DNA from: Ptiloglossa arizonensis
Lineage: Eukaryota > Arthropoda > Insecta > Hymenoptera > Colletidae
Length of the DNA: 64,000 bases
Assembly (NCBI RefSeq): GCF_051014685.1
Contig: NW_027478457.1
Location: 559,553-623,552 of the forward strand
Direction of reading: 5' to 3'
Of the stretch, positions 9,735-22,494 are shown piece after piece. The position numbers and the translations under genes were made by a program. The notes beneath the pieces are model-generated. The model was not told where the DNA came from and did no database searches. It saw only the letters and a list, made by a program, of their open reading frames with translations. Numbering within the stretch: the first letter of the stretch is position 1; each line of letters opens with the position of its first letter.

Positions 9735-11150
9735 CTGAAAGTAGAAACTCGCCCGTTTACAACGGTATGTGTATTTTCTCCCTAGGCCATTTTGGTTAAG
9801 CGTCTGGAGCAGCAGAATTGCGAAAAATTTGTTGTCTTCTCAACCATTTCGTGGCTTCAGACTCCCATATCTCGCGAATGGATTGACCTAACCCAAAAAT
9901 TGCTGTTGCATCTGAAAGTAGAAACTCGCCCGATTACAACGGTATGTGTATTTTTTCCCTAGGCCATTCTGGTTAAGCGTTTGGAGCAGCAGAATTGCGA
10001 AAAATTTTTTGTCTTCTCAACCATTTCTTAGCTTCAAACTCCCATATCTCGCGAACGGATTGACCTAACCCAAAAATTCCTATTGCATTTGAAAGTAGAA
10101 ACTCGCCCGTTTACAACGGTATGTGTATTTTTTCCCTAGGCCATTCTGGTTAAGCGTTTGGAGCAGCAGAATTGCGAACAATTTGTTCTCTTCTCAACCA
10201 TTTCTTAGCTTCCAACTCCCATATCTCGCGAACGGATTGACCTAACCCAAAAATTCCTATTGCATTTGAAAGTAGAAACTCGCCCGATTACAACGGTACG
10301 TGTATTTTTCCCCTAGGCCATTCTGGTTAAGCGATTGGAGCAGCAGAAGTGCGAAAAATTTGTTGTCTTGTCAACCATTTCTTAGCTTTAAAGTCCCATA
10401 TCTCGCGAACGGATTAACCTAACCCAAAAATTCCTATTGTAACTGAAAGTAGAAACTCGCCCGATTACAACGGTATGCGTATTTTTTCCCTTGGCCATTC
10501 TGCTTAAGCGTTTGGAGCAGCAGAATTGCGAAAAATTTGTTCTCTTCTCAACCATTTCTTAGCTTCCAACTCCGATATCTCGCGAACGGTTTGACCTAAC
10601 CTAAAAATTCCTATTGCATCTGAAAGTAGAAACTCGCCCGATTACAACGGTACGTGTATTTTTTCCCTAGGCCATTCTGGTTAAGCGTTTGGAGCAGCAG
10701 AATTGCGAAAAATTTGTTGCCTTATCAACCATTTCTTGGCTTCAAACTCCCATATCTCGCGAACGGAATTACCTAACCCAAAAATTCCTGTTGCATCAGA
10801 AAGCAGAATCTCGCCCGATTACAACGGTATGCGTATTTTTTCCCTAGTCCATTCTGGTTAAGCGTTTGGAGCAGCAGAATTACGAACAATTTGTTCTCTT
10901 CTCAACCATTTCTTAGCTTCCAACTCCCATATCTCGCGAACGGATTGACCTAACCCAAAAATTCCTATTGCATTTGAAAGTAGAAACTCGCCCGATTACA
11001 ACGGTACGTGTATTTTTCCCCTAGGCCATTCTGGTTAATCGATTGGAGCAGCAGAATTGCGAAAAATTTGTTGTCTTCTCAACCATTTCTTAGATTCAAA
11101 GTACCATATCTCGCGAACGGATTGACCAAACCCAAAAATTCCTTCTGCGT
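9735..11150. repeat. 1,416-bp octamer HOR, copy 2 (in duplication copy 1)
   Basis: Tandem repeat of the preceding octamer with all the same markers (for example CGTGGCTTCAG at 9850 against 8434). Its internal order still contains the B-C-D-E succession of the pentamer, flanked by three other subtypes. Confidence 0.9.
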
Positions 11151-11504
11151 CGGAAAGTAGAAACTCGCCCGATTTCAACGGTATGTGTATTTTCTCCCTA
11201 GGCCATTCTGGTTAAGCGTCTGGAGCAGCAGAATTGCGAAAAATTTGTTGTCTTCTCAACCATTTCTTAGATTCAAAGTCCCATATCTCGCGAACGGATT
11301 GACCAAACCCAAAAATTCCTTCTGCGTCTGAAAGTAGAAACTCGCCCGATTACAACGGTATGTGTATTTTCTCCCTAGGCCATTCTGGTTAAGCGTCTGG
11401 AGCAGCAGAATTGTGAAAAATTTTTTGCCTTCTCTACCATTTCTTGGCTTCAAACTCCCATATCTCGCGAACGGATTGACCTAACCCAAAAATTCCTTCT
11501 GCGT
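11151..11504. repeat. Two end monomers of the 6-kb block
   Basis: The first has CGGAAAG and GATTTCAACGG. The second has TTGTGAAAAATTTTTTGCC and CTTCTCTACC with GCGTCTGGAGC. The second type becomes the recurring marker monomer of the 17-49 kb region. Confidence 0.85.
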
Positions 11505-14335
11505 CTGAAAGTAGAAACTCGCCCGATTACAACGGTACGTGTATTTTTTCCCTAGGCCATTCTGGTTAAGCGTTTGGAGCAGCAGAATTGCGAAAAATTT
11601 TTTGCCTTATCAACCATTTCTTGGCTTCAAACTCCCATATCTCGCGAACGGATTTACCTAACCCAAAAATTCCTGTTGCATCAGAAAGCAGAAACTCGCC
11701 CGATTACAACGGTATGCGTATTTTTTCCCTAGTCCATTCTGGTTAAGAGTTTGGAGCAGCAGAATTGCGAACAATTTGTTGTCTTCTCAACCATTTCTTG
11801 GCTTCAAACTCCCATATCTCGCGAACGGATTGACCTAACACAAAAATTGCTGTTGCATCTGAAAGTAGAAACTCGCCAGATTACAACGGTATGTGTATTT
11901 TTTCCCTAGGCCATTCTAGTTAAGCGTTTGGAGCAGCAGAATTGCGAACAATTTGTTCTCTTCTCAACCATTTCTTAGCTTCCAACTCCCATATCTCGCG
12001 AACGGATTGACCTAACCCAAAAATTCCTATTGCATTTGAAAGTAGAAACTCGCCCGATTACAACGGTACGTGTATTTTTCCCCTAGGCCATTCTGGTTAA
12101 GCGATTGGAGCAGCAGAAGTGCGAAAAATTTGTTGTCTTGTCAACCATTTCTTAGCTTTAAAGACCCATATCTCGCGAACGGATTAACCTAACCCAAAAA
12201 TTCCTATTGTAACTGAAAGTAGAAACTCGCCCGATTACAACGGTATGCGTATTTTTTCCCTTGGCCATTCTGCTTAAGCGTTTGGAGCAGCAGAATTGCG
12301 AAAAATTTGTTCTCTTCTCAACCATTTCTTAGCTTCCAACTCCCATATCTCGCGAACGGATTGACCTAACCCAAAAATTCCTATTGCATCTGAAAGTAGA
12401 AACTCGCCCGATTACAACGGTACGTGTATTTTTTCCCTAGGCCATTCTGGTTAAGCGTTTGGAGCAGCAGAATTGCGAAAAATTTTTTGCCTTATCAACC
12501 ATTTCTTGGCTTCAAACTCCCATATCTCGCGAACGGATTTACCTAACCCAAAAATTCCTGTTGCATCAGAAAGCAGAAACTCGCCCGATTACAACGGTAT
12601 GCGTATTTTTTCCCTAGTCCATTCTGGTTAAGCGTTTGGAGCAGCAGAATTGCGAACAATTTGTTGTCTTCTCAACCATTTCTTGGCTTCAAACTCCCAT
12701 ATCTCGCGAACGGATTGACCTAACCCAAAAATTGCTGTTGCATCTGAAAGTAGAAACTCGCCAGATTACAACGGTATGTGTATTTTTTCCCTAGGCCATT
12801 CTAGTTAAGCGTTTGGAGCAGCAGAATTGCGAACAATTTGTTCTCTTCTCAACCATTTCTCAGCTTCCAACTCCCACATCTCGCGAACGGATTGACCTAA
12901 CCCAAAAATTCCTATTGCATTTGAAAGTAGAAACTCGCCCGATTACAACGGTACGTGTATTTTTCCCCTAGGCCATTCTGGTTAAGCGATTGGAGCAGCA
13001 GAAGTGCGAAAAATTTGTTGTCTTGTCAACCATTTCTTAGCTTTAAAGACCCATATCTCGCGAACGGATTAACCTAACCCAAAAATTCCTATTGTAACTG
13101 AAAGTAGAAACTCGCCCGATTACAACGGTATGCGTATTTTTTCCCTTGGCCATTCTGCTTAAGCGTTTGGAGCAGCAGAATTGCGAAAAATTTGTTCTCT
13201 TCTCAACCATTTCTTAGCTTCCAACTCCCATATCTCGCGAACGGATTGACCTAACCCAAAAATTCCTATTGCATCTGAAAGTAGAAACTCGCCCGATTAC
13301 AACGGTACGTGCTTTTTTCCCTAGACCATTCTGGTTAAGCGTTTGGAGCAGCAGAATTGCGAAAAATTTTTTGCCTTATCAACCATTTCTTGGCTTCAAA
13401 CTCCCATATCTCGCGAACGGATTTACCTAACCCAAAAATTCCTGTTGCATCAGAAAGCAGAATCTCGCCCGATTACAACGGTATGCGTATTTTGTCCCTA
13501 GTCCATTCTGGTTAAGCGTTTGGAGCAGCAGAATTGCGAACAATTTGTTGTCTTCTCAACCATTTCTTAGATTCAAAGTCCCATATCTCGCGAACGGATT
13601 TACCAAACCCAAAAATTCCTTCTGCGTCGGAAAGTAGAAACTCGCCCGATTACAACGGTATGTGTATTTTCTCCCTAGGCCATTCTGGTTAAGCGTCTGG
13701 AGCAGCAGAATTGCGAAAAATTTGTTCTCTTCTCAACCATTTCTTGGCTTCAAACTCCCATATCTCACGAACGGATTGACCTAACCCAAAAATTGCTCTT
13801 GCATCTGAAAGTAGAAACTCGCTCGATTACAACGGTATGTGTATTCTTTCCCTAGGCCATTCTGGTTAAGCGTTTGGAGCAGCAGAATTGCGAAAAATTT
13901 GTTGTCTTCTCAACCATTTCTTGGCTTCAAACTCCCATATATCGCGAACGGATTGACCTAACCCAAAAATTGCTGTTGCATCTGAAAGTAGAAACTCGCC
14001 CGATTACCACGGTATGTGTATTTTTTCCCTAGGCCATTCTGGTTAAGCATTTGGAGCAGCAGAATTGCGAAAAATTTGTTGTCTTCGGAACCATTTCTTA
14101 GATTCAAAGTCCCATATCTCGCGAACGGATTGACCAAACCCAAAAATTCCTTCTGCGTCTGAAAGTAGAAACTCGCCCGTTTACAACGGTATGTGTATTT
14201 TCTCCCTAGGCCATTTTGGTTAAGCGTCTGGAGCAGCAGAATTGCGAAAAATTTGTTGTCTTCTCAACCATTTCTTAGATTCAAAGTCCCATATCTCGCG
14301 AACGGATTGACCAAACCCAAAAATTCCTTCTGCGT

Positions 14336-15751
14336 CTGAAAGTAGAAACTCGCCCGTTTACAACGGTATGTGTATTTTCTCCCTAGGCCATTTTGGTTAA
14401 GCGTCTGGAGCAGCAGAATTGCGAAAAATTTGTTGTCTTCTCAACCATTTCGTGGCTTCAGACTCCCATATCTCGCGAATGGATTGACCTAACCCAAAAA
14501 TTGCTGTTGCATCTGAAAGTAGAAACTCGCCCGATTACAACGGTATGTGTATTTTTTCCCTAGGCCATTCTGGTTAAGCGTTTGGAGCAGCAGAATTGCG
14601 AAAAATTTTTTGTCTTCTCAACCATTTCTTAGCTTCAAACTCCCATATCTCGCGAACGGATTGACCTAACCCAAAAATTCCTATTGCATTTGAAAGTAGA
14701 AACTCGCCCGTTTACAACGGTATGTGTATTTTTTCCCTAGGCCATTCTGGTTAAGCGTTTGGAGCAGCAGAATTGCGAACAATTTGTTCTCTTCTCAACC
14801 ATTTCTTAGCTTCCAACTCCCATATCTCGCGAACGGATTGACCTAACCCAAAAATTCCTATTGCATTTGAAAGTAGAAACTCGCCCGATTACAACGGTAC
14901 GTGTATTTTTCCCCTAGGCCATTCTGGTTAAGCGATTGGAGCAGCAGAAGTGCGAAAAATTTGTTGTCTTGTCAACCATTTCTTAGCTTTAAAGTCCCAT
15001 ATCTCGCGAACGGATTAACCTAACCCAAAAATTCCTATTGTAACTGAAAGTAGAAACTCGCCCGATTACAACGGTATGCGTATTTTTTCCCTTGGCCATT
15101 CTGCTTAAGCGTTTGGAGCAGCAGAATTGCGAAAAATTTGTTCTCTTCTCAACCATTTCTTAGCTTCCAACTCCGATATCTCGCGAACGGTTTGACCTAA
15201 CCTAAAAATTCCTATTGCATCTGAAAGTAGAAACTCGCCCGATTACAACGGTACGTGTATTTTTTCCCTAGGCCATTCTGGTTAAGCGTTTGGAGCAGCA
15301 GAATTGCGAAAAATTTGTTGCCTTATCAACCATTTCTTGGCTTCAAACTCCCATATCTCGCGAACGGAATTACCTAACCCAAAAATTCCTGTTGCATCAG
15401 AAAGCAGAATCTCGCCCGATTACAACGGTATGCGTATTTTTTCCCTAGTCCATTCTGGTTAAGCGTTTGGAGCAGCAGAATTACGAACAATTTGTTCTCT
15501 TCTCAACCATTTCTTAGCTTCCAACTCCCATATCTCGCGAACGGATTGACCTAACCCAAAAATTCCTATTGCATTTGAAAGTAGAAACTCGCCCGATTAC
15601 AACGGTACGTGTATTTTTCCCCTAGGCCATTCTGGTTAATCGATTGGAGCAGCAGAATTGCGAAAAATTTGTTGTCTTCTCAACCATTTCTTAGATTCAA
15701 AGTACCATATCTCGCGAACGGATTGACCAAACCCAAAAATTCCTTCTGCGT
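14336..15751. repeat. 1,416-bp octamer HOR, copy 1 (in duplication copy 2)
   Basis: Counterpart of 8319-9734 at +6,017 bp, with the same GTGGCTTCAGACTCC, CTCCGATATCTCG, CGGAATTACC and AATTACGAAC markers. Confidence 0.9.
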
Positions 15752-17167
15752 CTGAAAGTAGAAACTCGCCCGTTTACAACGGTATGTGTATTTTCTCCCT
15801 AGGCCATTTTGGTTAAGCGTCTGGAGCAGCAGAATTGCGAAAAATTTGTTGTCTTCTCAACCATTTCGTGGCTTCAGACTCCCATATCTCGCGAATGGAT
15901 TGACCTAACCCAAAAATTGCTGTTGCATCTGAAAGTAGAAACTCGCCCGATTACAACGGTATGTGTATTTTTTCCCTAGGCCATTCTGGTTAAGCGTTTG
16001 GAGCAGCAGAATTGCGAAAAATTTTTTGTCTTCTCAACCATTTCTTAGCTTCAAACTCCCATATCTCGCGAACGGATTGACCTAACCCAAAAATTCCTAT
16101 TGCATTTGAAAGTAGAAACTCGCCCGTTTACAACGGTATGTGTATTTTTTCCCTAGGCCATTCTGGTTAAGCGTTTGGAGCAGCAGAATTGCGAACAATT
16201 TGTTCTCTTCTCAACCATTTCTTAGCTTCCAACTCCCATATCTCGCGAACGGATTGACCTAACCCAAAAATTCCTATTGCATTTGAAAGTAGAAACTCGC
16301 CCGATTACAACGGTACGTGTATTTTTCCCCTAGGCCATTCTGGTTAAGCGATTGGAGCAGCAGAAGTGCGAAAAATTTGTTGTCTTGTCAACCATTTCTT
16401 AGCTTTAAAGTCCCATATCTCGCGAACGGATTAACCTAACCCAAAAATTCCTATTGTAACTGAAAGTAGAAACTCGCCCGATTACAACGGTATGCGTATT
16501 TTTTCCCTTGGCCATTCTGCTTAAGCGTTTGGAGCAGCAGAATTGCGAAAAATTTGTTCTCTTCTCAACCATTTCTTAGCTTCCAACTCCGATATCTCGC
16601 GAACGGTTTGACCTAACCTAAAAATTCCTATTGCATCTGAAAGTAGAAACTCGCCCGATTACAACGGTACGTGTATTTTTTCCCTAGGCCATTCTGGTTA
16701 AGCGTTTGGAGCAGCAGAATTGCGAAAAATTTGTTGCCTTATCAACCATTTCTTGGCTTCAAACTCCCATATCTCGCGAACGGAATTACCTAACCCAAAA
16801 ATTCCTGTTGCATCAGAAAGCAGAATCTCGCCCGATTACAACGGTATGCGTATTTTTTCCCTAGTCCATTCTGGTTAAGCGTTTGGAGCAGCAGAATTAC
16901 GAACAATTTGTTCTCTTCTCAACCATTTCTTAGCTTCCAACTCCCATATCTCGCGAACGGATTGACCTAACCCAAAAATTCCTATTGCATTTGAAAGTAG
17001 AAACTCGCCCGATTACAACGGTACGTGTATTTTTCCCCTAGGCCATTCTGGTTAATCGATTGGAGCAGCAGAATTGCGAAAAATTTGTTGTCTTCTCAAC
17101 CATTTCTTAGATTCAAAGTACCATATCTCGCGAACGGATTGACCAAACCCAAAAATTCCTTCTGCGT
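15752..17167. repeat. 1,416-bp octamer HOR, copy 2 (in duplication copy 2)
   Basis: Counterpart of 9735-11150 at +6,017 bp. It also feeds the next HOR: from about 16700 its sequence recurs 1,770 bp downstream. Confidence 0.9.
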
Positions 17168-17875
17168 CGGAAAGTAGAAACTCGCCCGATTTCAACGGTA
17201 TGTGTATTTTCTCCCTAGGCCATTCTGGTTAAGCGTCTGGAGCAGCAGAATTGCGAAAAATTTGTTGTCTTCTCAACCATTTCTTAGATTCAAAGTCCCA
17301 TATCTCGCGAACGGATTGACCAAACCCAAAAATTCCTTCTGCGTCTGAAAGTAGAAACTCGCCCGATTACAACGGTATGTGTATTTTCTCCCTAGGCCAT
17401 TCTGGTTAAGCGTCTGGAGCAGCAGAATTGTGAAAAATTTTTTGCCTTCTCTACCATTTCTTGGCTTCAAACTCCCATATCTCGCGAACGGATTGACCTA
17501 ACCCAAAAATTCCTTCTGCGTCTGAAAGTAGAAACTCGCCCGATTACAACGGTATGCGTATTTTTTCCCTGGGCCATTCTGGTTAAGCGTTTGGAGCAGC
17601 AGAATTGCGAAAAATTTTTTGCTTTCTCAACCATTTCTTGGCTTCAAACTCCCATATCTTTTGAACGGATTGACCTAACCCAAAAATTCCTATTGCATCT
17701 GAAAGAAGAAACTCCCCCGATTACAACGGTATGTGTATTTTTTCCCTAGGCCATTCTGTTTAAGCGTTTGGAGCAGCAGAATTGCGAAAAATTTTTTGCC
17801 TTCTCAACCATTTCTTGGCTTCAAACTCCCACATCTCGCGAACGGATTGACCTAACCAAAAAATTCCTGGTGCGT
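16700..17875. repeat. Segment recurring 10 monomers downstream, copy 1
   Basis: About 1.18 kb matching 18470-19645 at an offset of 1,770 bp. Shared markers are CGGAATTACC, AATTACGAAC, GATTTCAACGG, the TTGTGAAAAATTTTTTGCC marker monomer, CCCTGGGCC, CATATCTTTTGAACGG and GAAAGAAGAAACTCCCCCG. It straddles the end of the 6-kb duplication, so it was copied after or independently of that event. Confidence 0.85.
17650..17666 (-). other. CENP-B-box-like site lost by subtype variant (example)
   Basis: Here the plus strand reads CATATCTTTTGAACGG, so the minus strand core is TTCA instead of TTCG. The same loss occurs at about 19419 and 22252, and in the CATATCTCTTGAACGG subtype at about 28627, 30397, 33936, 37476, 46676 and 62784 among others. 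These monomers sit at fixed places in the 10-mer HORs. Confidence 0.55.
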
Positions 17876-18406
17876 CTGAAAGTAGAAACTCGCCCGATTA
17901 CAACGGTATGTGTATTTTCTCCCTAGGCCATTTTGGTTAAGCGTCTGGAGCAGCAGAATTGCGAAAAATTTTTTGCCTTCTCAACCATTTCTTGGCTTCA
18001 AACTCCCATATCTCGCGAATGGATTGACCTAACCCAAAAATTGCTGTTGCATCTGAAAGTAGAAACTCGCCCGATTACAACGGTATGTGTATTTTTTCCC
18101 TAGGCCATTCTGGTTAAGCGTTTGGAGCAGCAGAATTGCGAAAAATTTTTTGTCTTCTCAACCATTTCTTAGCTTCAAACTCCCATATCTCGCGAACGGA
18201 TTGACCTAACCCAAAAATTCCTATTGCATTTGAAAGTAGAAACTCGCCCGATTACAACGGTATGTGTATTTTTTCCCTAGGCCATTCTGGTTAAGCGTTT
18301 GGAGCAGCAGAATTGCGAACAATTTGTTCTCTTCTCAATCATTTCTTAGCTTCCAACTCCCATATCTCGCGAACGGATTGACCTAACCCAAAAATTCCTA
18401 TTGCAT
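17876..18406. repeat. Three-monomer segment reused 18 monomers later
   Basis: Its monomers (CCATTTTGG with CGCGAATGG, then A5/T6 with TTTTGTCTTC, then GCGAACAATTTGTTCTCTTCTCAATCATTTC) recur at about 21062-21592, offset 3,186 bp. The rare CAATCATTTC shows that both come from one source. Confidence 0.75.
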
Positions 18407-18469
18407 TTGAAAGTAGAAGCTCCCCCGATTACAAAGGTATGTGTATTTTTTCCCTAGGCCATTCTGTTT

Positions 18470-19645
18470 AAGCGTTTGGAGCAGCAGAATTGCGAAAAAT
18501 TTGTTGCCTTATCAACCATTTCTTGGCTTCAAACTCCCATATCTCGCGAACGGAATTACCTAACCCAAAAATTCCTGTTACATCAGAAAGCAGAATCTCG
18601 CCCGATTACAACGGTATGCGTATTTTTTCCCTAGTCCATTCTGGTTAAGCGTTTGGAGCAGCAGAATTACGAACAATTTGTTCTCTTCTCAACCATTTCT
18701 TAGCTTCCAACTCCCATATCTCGCGAACGGATTGACCTAACCCAAAAATTCCTATTGCATTTGAAAGTAGAAACTCGCCCGATTACAACGGTACGTGTAT
18801 TTTTCCCCTAGGCCATTCTGGTTAATCGATTGGAGCAGCAGAATTGCGAAAAATTTGTTGTCTTCTCAACCATTTCTTAGATTCAAAGTCCCATATCTCG
18901 CGAACGGATTGACCAAACCCAAAAATTCCTTCTGCGTCGGAAAGTAGAAACTCGCCCGATTTCAACGGTATGTGTATTTTCTCCCTAGGCCATTCTGGTT
19001 AAGCGTCTGGAGCAGCAGAATTGCGAAAAATTTGTTGTCTTCTCAACCATTTCTTAGATTCAAAGTCCCATATCTCGCGAACGGATTGACCAAACCCAAA
19101 AATTCCTTCTGCGTCTGAAAGTAGAAACTCGCCCGATTACAACGGTATGTGTATTTTCTCCCTAGGCCATTCTGGTTAAGCGTCTGGAGTAGCAGAATTG
19201 TGAAAAATTTTTTGCCTTCTCTACCATTTCTTGGCTTCAAACTCCCATATCTCGCGAACGGATTGACCTAACCCAAAAATTCCTTCTGCGTCTGAAAGTA
19301 GAAACTCGCCCGATTACAACGGTATGCGTATTTTTTCCCTGGGCCATTCTGGTTAAGCGTTTGGAGCAGCAGAATTGCGAAAAATTTTTTGCTTTCTCAA
19401 CCATTTCTTGGCTTCAAACTCCCATATCTTTTGAACGGATTGACCTAACCCAAAAATTCCTATTGCATCTGAAAGAAGAAACTCCCCCGATTACAACGGT
19501 ATGTGTATTTTTTCCCTAGGCCATTCTGTTTAAGCGTTTGGAGCAGCAGAATTGCGAAAAATTTTTTGCCTTCTCAACCATTTCTTGGCTTCAAACTCCC
19601 ACATCTCGCGAACGGATTGACCTAACCCAAAAATTCCTGGTGCGT
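18470..19645. repeat. Segment recurring 10 monomers downstream, copy 2
   Basis: Copy of 16700-17875 with a few private changes (CTGTTACATCAG, GGAGTAGCAG, and CATTTCTTAGATTCAAAGTCCC in place of AAAGTACC). At 19646 it switches to a D/C chimera (GGTACGTG then CATTCTGCTTAAG). Confidence 0.83.
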
Positions 19646-22494
19646 CTGAAAGTAGAAACTCGCCCGATTACAACGGTACGTGTATTTTTTCCCTAGGCCA
19701 TTCTGCTTAAGCGTTTGGAGCAGCAGAATTGCGAAAAATTTGTTCTCTTCTCAACCATTTCTTAGCTTCCAACTCCCATATCTCGCGAACGGTTTGACCT
19801 AACCCAAAAATTCCTATTGCATCTGAAAGTAGAAACTCGCCCGATTACAACGCTACGTGTATTTTTTCCCTAGGCCATTCTGGTTAAGCGTTTGGAGCAG
19901 CAGAATTGCGAAAAATTTTTTGCCTTATCAACCATTTCTTGGCTTCAAACTCCCATATCTCGCGAACGGAATTACCTAACCCAAAAATTCCTGTTGCATC
20001 AGAAAGCAGAATCTCGCCCGATTACAACGGTATGCGTATTTTTTCCCTAGTCCATTCTGGTTAAGCGTTTGGAGCAGCAGAATTACGAACAATTTGTTCT
20101 CTTCTCAACCATTTCTTAGCTTCCAACTCCCATATCTCGCGAACGGATAGACCTAACCCAAAAATTCCTATTGCATTTGAAAGTAGAAACTCGCCCGATT
20201 ACAACGGTACGTGTATTTTTCCCCTAGGCCATTCTGGTTAAGCGATTGGAGCAGCAGAATTGCGAAAAATTTGTTGTCTTCTCAAACATTTCTTAGATTC
20301 AAAGTCCCATATCTCGCGAACGGATTGACCAAACCCAAAAATTCCTTCTGCGTCGGAAAGTAGAAACTCGCCCGATTACAACGGTATGTGTATTTTCTCC
20401 CTAGGCCATTCTGGTTAAGCGTCTGGAGCAGCAGAATTGCGAAAAATTTGTTGTCTCCTCAACCATTTCTTGGCTTCAAACTCCCATATCTCGCGAACGG
20501 ATTGACCTAACCCAAAAATTGCTGTTGCATCTGAAAGTAGAAACTCGCCCGATTACAACGGTACGTGTATTCTTTCCCTAGGCCATTCTGGTTAAGCGAT
20601 TGGAGCAGCAGAATTGCGAAAAATTTGTTGTCTTCTCAACCATTTCTTAGATTCAAAGTCCCATATCTCGCGAACGGATTGACCAAACCCAAAAATTCCT
20701 TCTGCGTCTGAAAGTAGAAACTCGCCCGATTACAACGGTATGTGTATTTTCTCCCTAGGCCATTCTGGTTAAGCGTCTGGAGCAGCAGAATTGTGAAAAA
20801 TTTTTTGCCTTCTCTACCATTTCTTGGCTTCAAACTCCCATATCTCGCGAACGGATTGACCTAACCCAAAAATTCCAGCTGCGTCTGAAAGTAGAAACTC
20901 GCCCGATTACAACGGTATGCGTATTTTTTCCCTGGGCCATTCTGGTTAAGCGTTTGGAGCAGCAGAATTGCGAAAAATTTTTTGCCTTCTCAACCATTTC
21001 TTGGCTTCAAACTCCCATATATCGCGAACGGATTGACCTAACCCAAAAATTGCTGTTGCATCTGAAAGTAGAAACTCGCCCGATTACAACGGTATGTGTA
21101 TTTTCTCCCTAGGCCATTTTGGTTAAGCGTCTGGAGCAGCAGAATTGCGAAAAATTTTTTGCCTTCTCAACCATTTCTTGGCTTCAAACTCCCATATCTC
21201 GCGAATGGATTGACCTAACCCAAAAATTGCTGTTGCATCTGAAAGTAGAAACTCGCCCGATTACAACGGTATGTGTATTTTTTCCCTAGGCCTTTCTGGT
21301 TAAGCGTTTGGAGCAGCAGAATTGCGAAAAATTTTTTGTCTTCTCTACCATTTCTTAGCTTCAAACTCCCATATCTCGCGAACGGATGGACCTAACCCAA
21401 AAATTCCTATTGCATTTGAAAGTAGAAACTCGCCCGATTACAACGGTATGTGTATTTTTTCCCTAGGCCATTCTGGTTAAGCGTTTGGAGCAGCAGAATT
21501 GCGAACAATTTGTTCTCTTCTCAATCATTTCTTAGCTTCCAACTCCCATATCTCGCGAACGGATTGACCTAACCCAAAAATTCCTATTGCATTTGAAAGT
21601 AGAAGCTCCCCCGATTACAACGGTATGTGTATTTTTTCCCTAGGCCATTCTGTTTAAGCGTTTGGAGCAGCAGAATTGCGAAAAATTTTTTGCCTTCTCA
21701 ACCATTTCTTGGCTTCAAACTCCCACATCTCGCGAACGGATTGACCAAACCCAAAAATTCCTATTGCATTTGAAAGTAGAAGCTCCCCCGATTACAACGG
21801 TATGTGTATTTTTCCCCTAGGCCATTCTGGTTAAGCGATTGGAGCAGCAGAATTGCGAAAAATTTGTTGTCTTCTCAACCATTTCTTAGATTCAAAGTCC
21901 CATATCTCGTGAACGGATTGACCAAACCCAAAAATTCCTTCTGCGTCTGAAAGTAGAAACTCGCCCGATTACAACGGTATGTGTATTTTCTCCCTAGGCC
22001 ATTCTGGTTAAGCGTCTGGAGCAGCAGAATTGTGAAAAATTTTTTGCCTTCTCTACCATTTCTTGGCTTCAAACTCCCATATCTCGCGAACGGATTGACC
22101 TAACCCAAAAATTCCAGCTGCGTCTGAAAGTAGAAACTCGCCCGATTACAACGGTATGCGTATTTTTTCCCTGGGCCATTCTGGTTAAGCGTTTGGAGCA
22201 GCAGAATTGCGAAAAATTTTTTGCCTTCTCATCCATTTCTTGGCTTCAAACTCCCATATCTTTTGAACGGATTGACCTAACCCAAAAATTCCTATTGAAT
22301 CTGAAAGAAGAAACTCCCCCGATTACAACGGTATGTGTATTTTTTCCCTAGGCCATTCTGTTTAAGCGTTTGGAGCAGCAGAATTGCGAAAAATTTTTTG
22401 CCTTCTCAACCATTTCTTGGCTTCAAACTCCCACATCTCGCGAACGGATTGACCTAACCCAAAAATTCCTGGTGCGTCTGAAAGTAGAAATTCG
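19646..22494. repeat. Mosaic with 9- and 7-monomer spacing
   Basis: Sixteen monomers and part of a seventeenth. The marker monomer pair (TTAGATTCAAAGTCC followed by TTGTGAAAAATTTTTTGCC) recurs at 19043, 20636 and 21875, that is 1,593 and 1,239 bp apart (9 and 7 monomers). CCAGCTGCGTCTG (a PvuII site) first appears here, at about 20876 and 22114. Order is irregular, as expected from repeated unequal exchange out of HOR register. Confidence 0.8.

Larger units (their letters stand above)
5488..11504. repeat. 6,017-bp tandem segmental duplication, copy 1 (34 monomers)
   Basis: Every diagnostic variant here recurs exactly 6,017 bp later (34 x 177 minus 1). Examples are AAGAGTTTGG at 5728/11745, TAACACAAAAATT at about 5819/11836, the 1-bp deletion at about 7295/13312, TATATCGCGAACGG at about 7920/13937, GATTACCACGG at about 7983/14000, and GATTTCAACGG at about 11170/17187. 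The block holds the last part of the pentamer array, four odd monomers, a pair of octamers and two end monomers. I found no mismatch between the copies in the stretches I compared line by line. Confidence 0.93.
11505..17521. repeat. 6,017-bp tandem segmental duplication, copy 2
   Basis: It starts abruptly with a type-D monomer (GGTACGTG, then A5/T6, then CTTATCAACC) after a monomer ending CCTTCTGCGT, whereas the equivalent point at 5488 follows one ending CCTATTGCAT. The junction therefore lies within a few bases of 11495-11505. The match to copy 1 ends at about 17553, where this strand reads GGTATGCG and copy 1's continuation (11505 on) reads GGTACGTG. It includes the same 1-bp deletion in a D monomer (about 13312). 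Confidence 0.93.

Noticed and set aside
7941..14143. Minus-strand 61-codon ORFs at 7941-8126 and 13958-14143.
   Set aside because: They are identical only because they lie in the two copies of the 6,017-bp duplication, and have no coding features.
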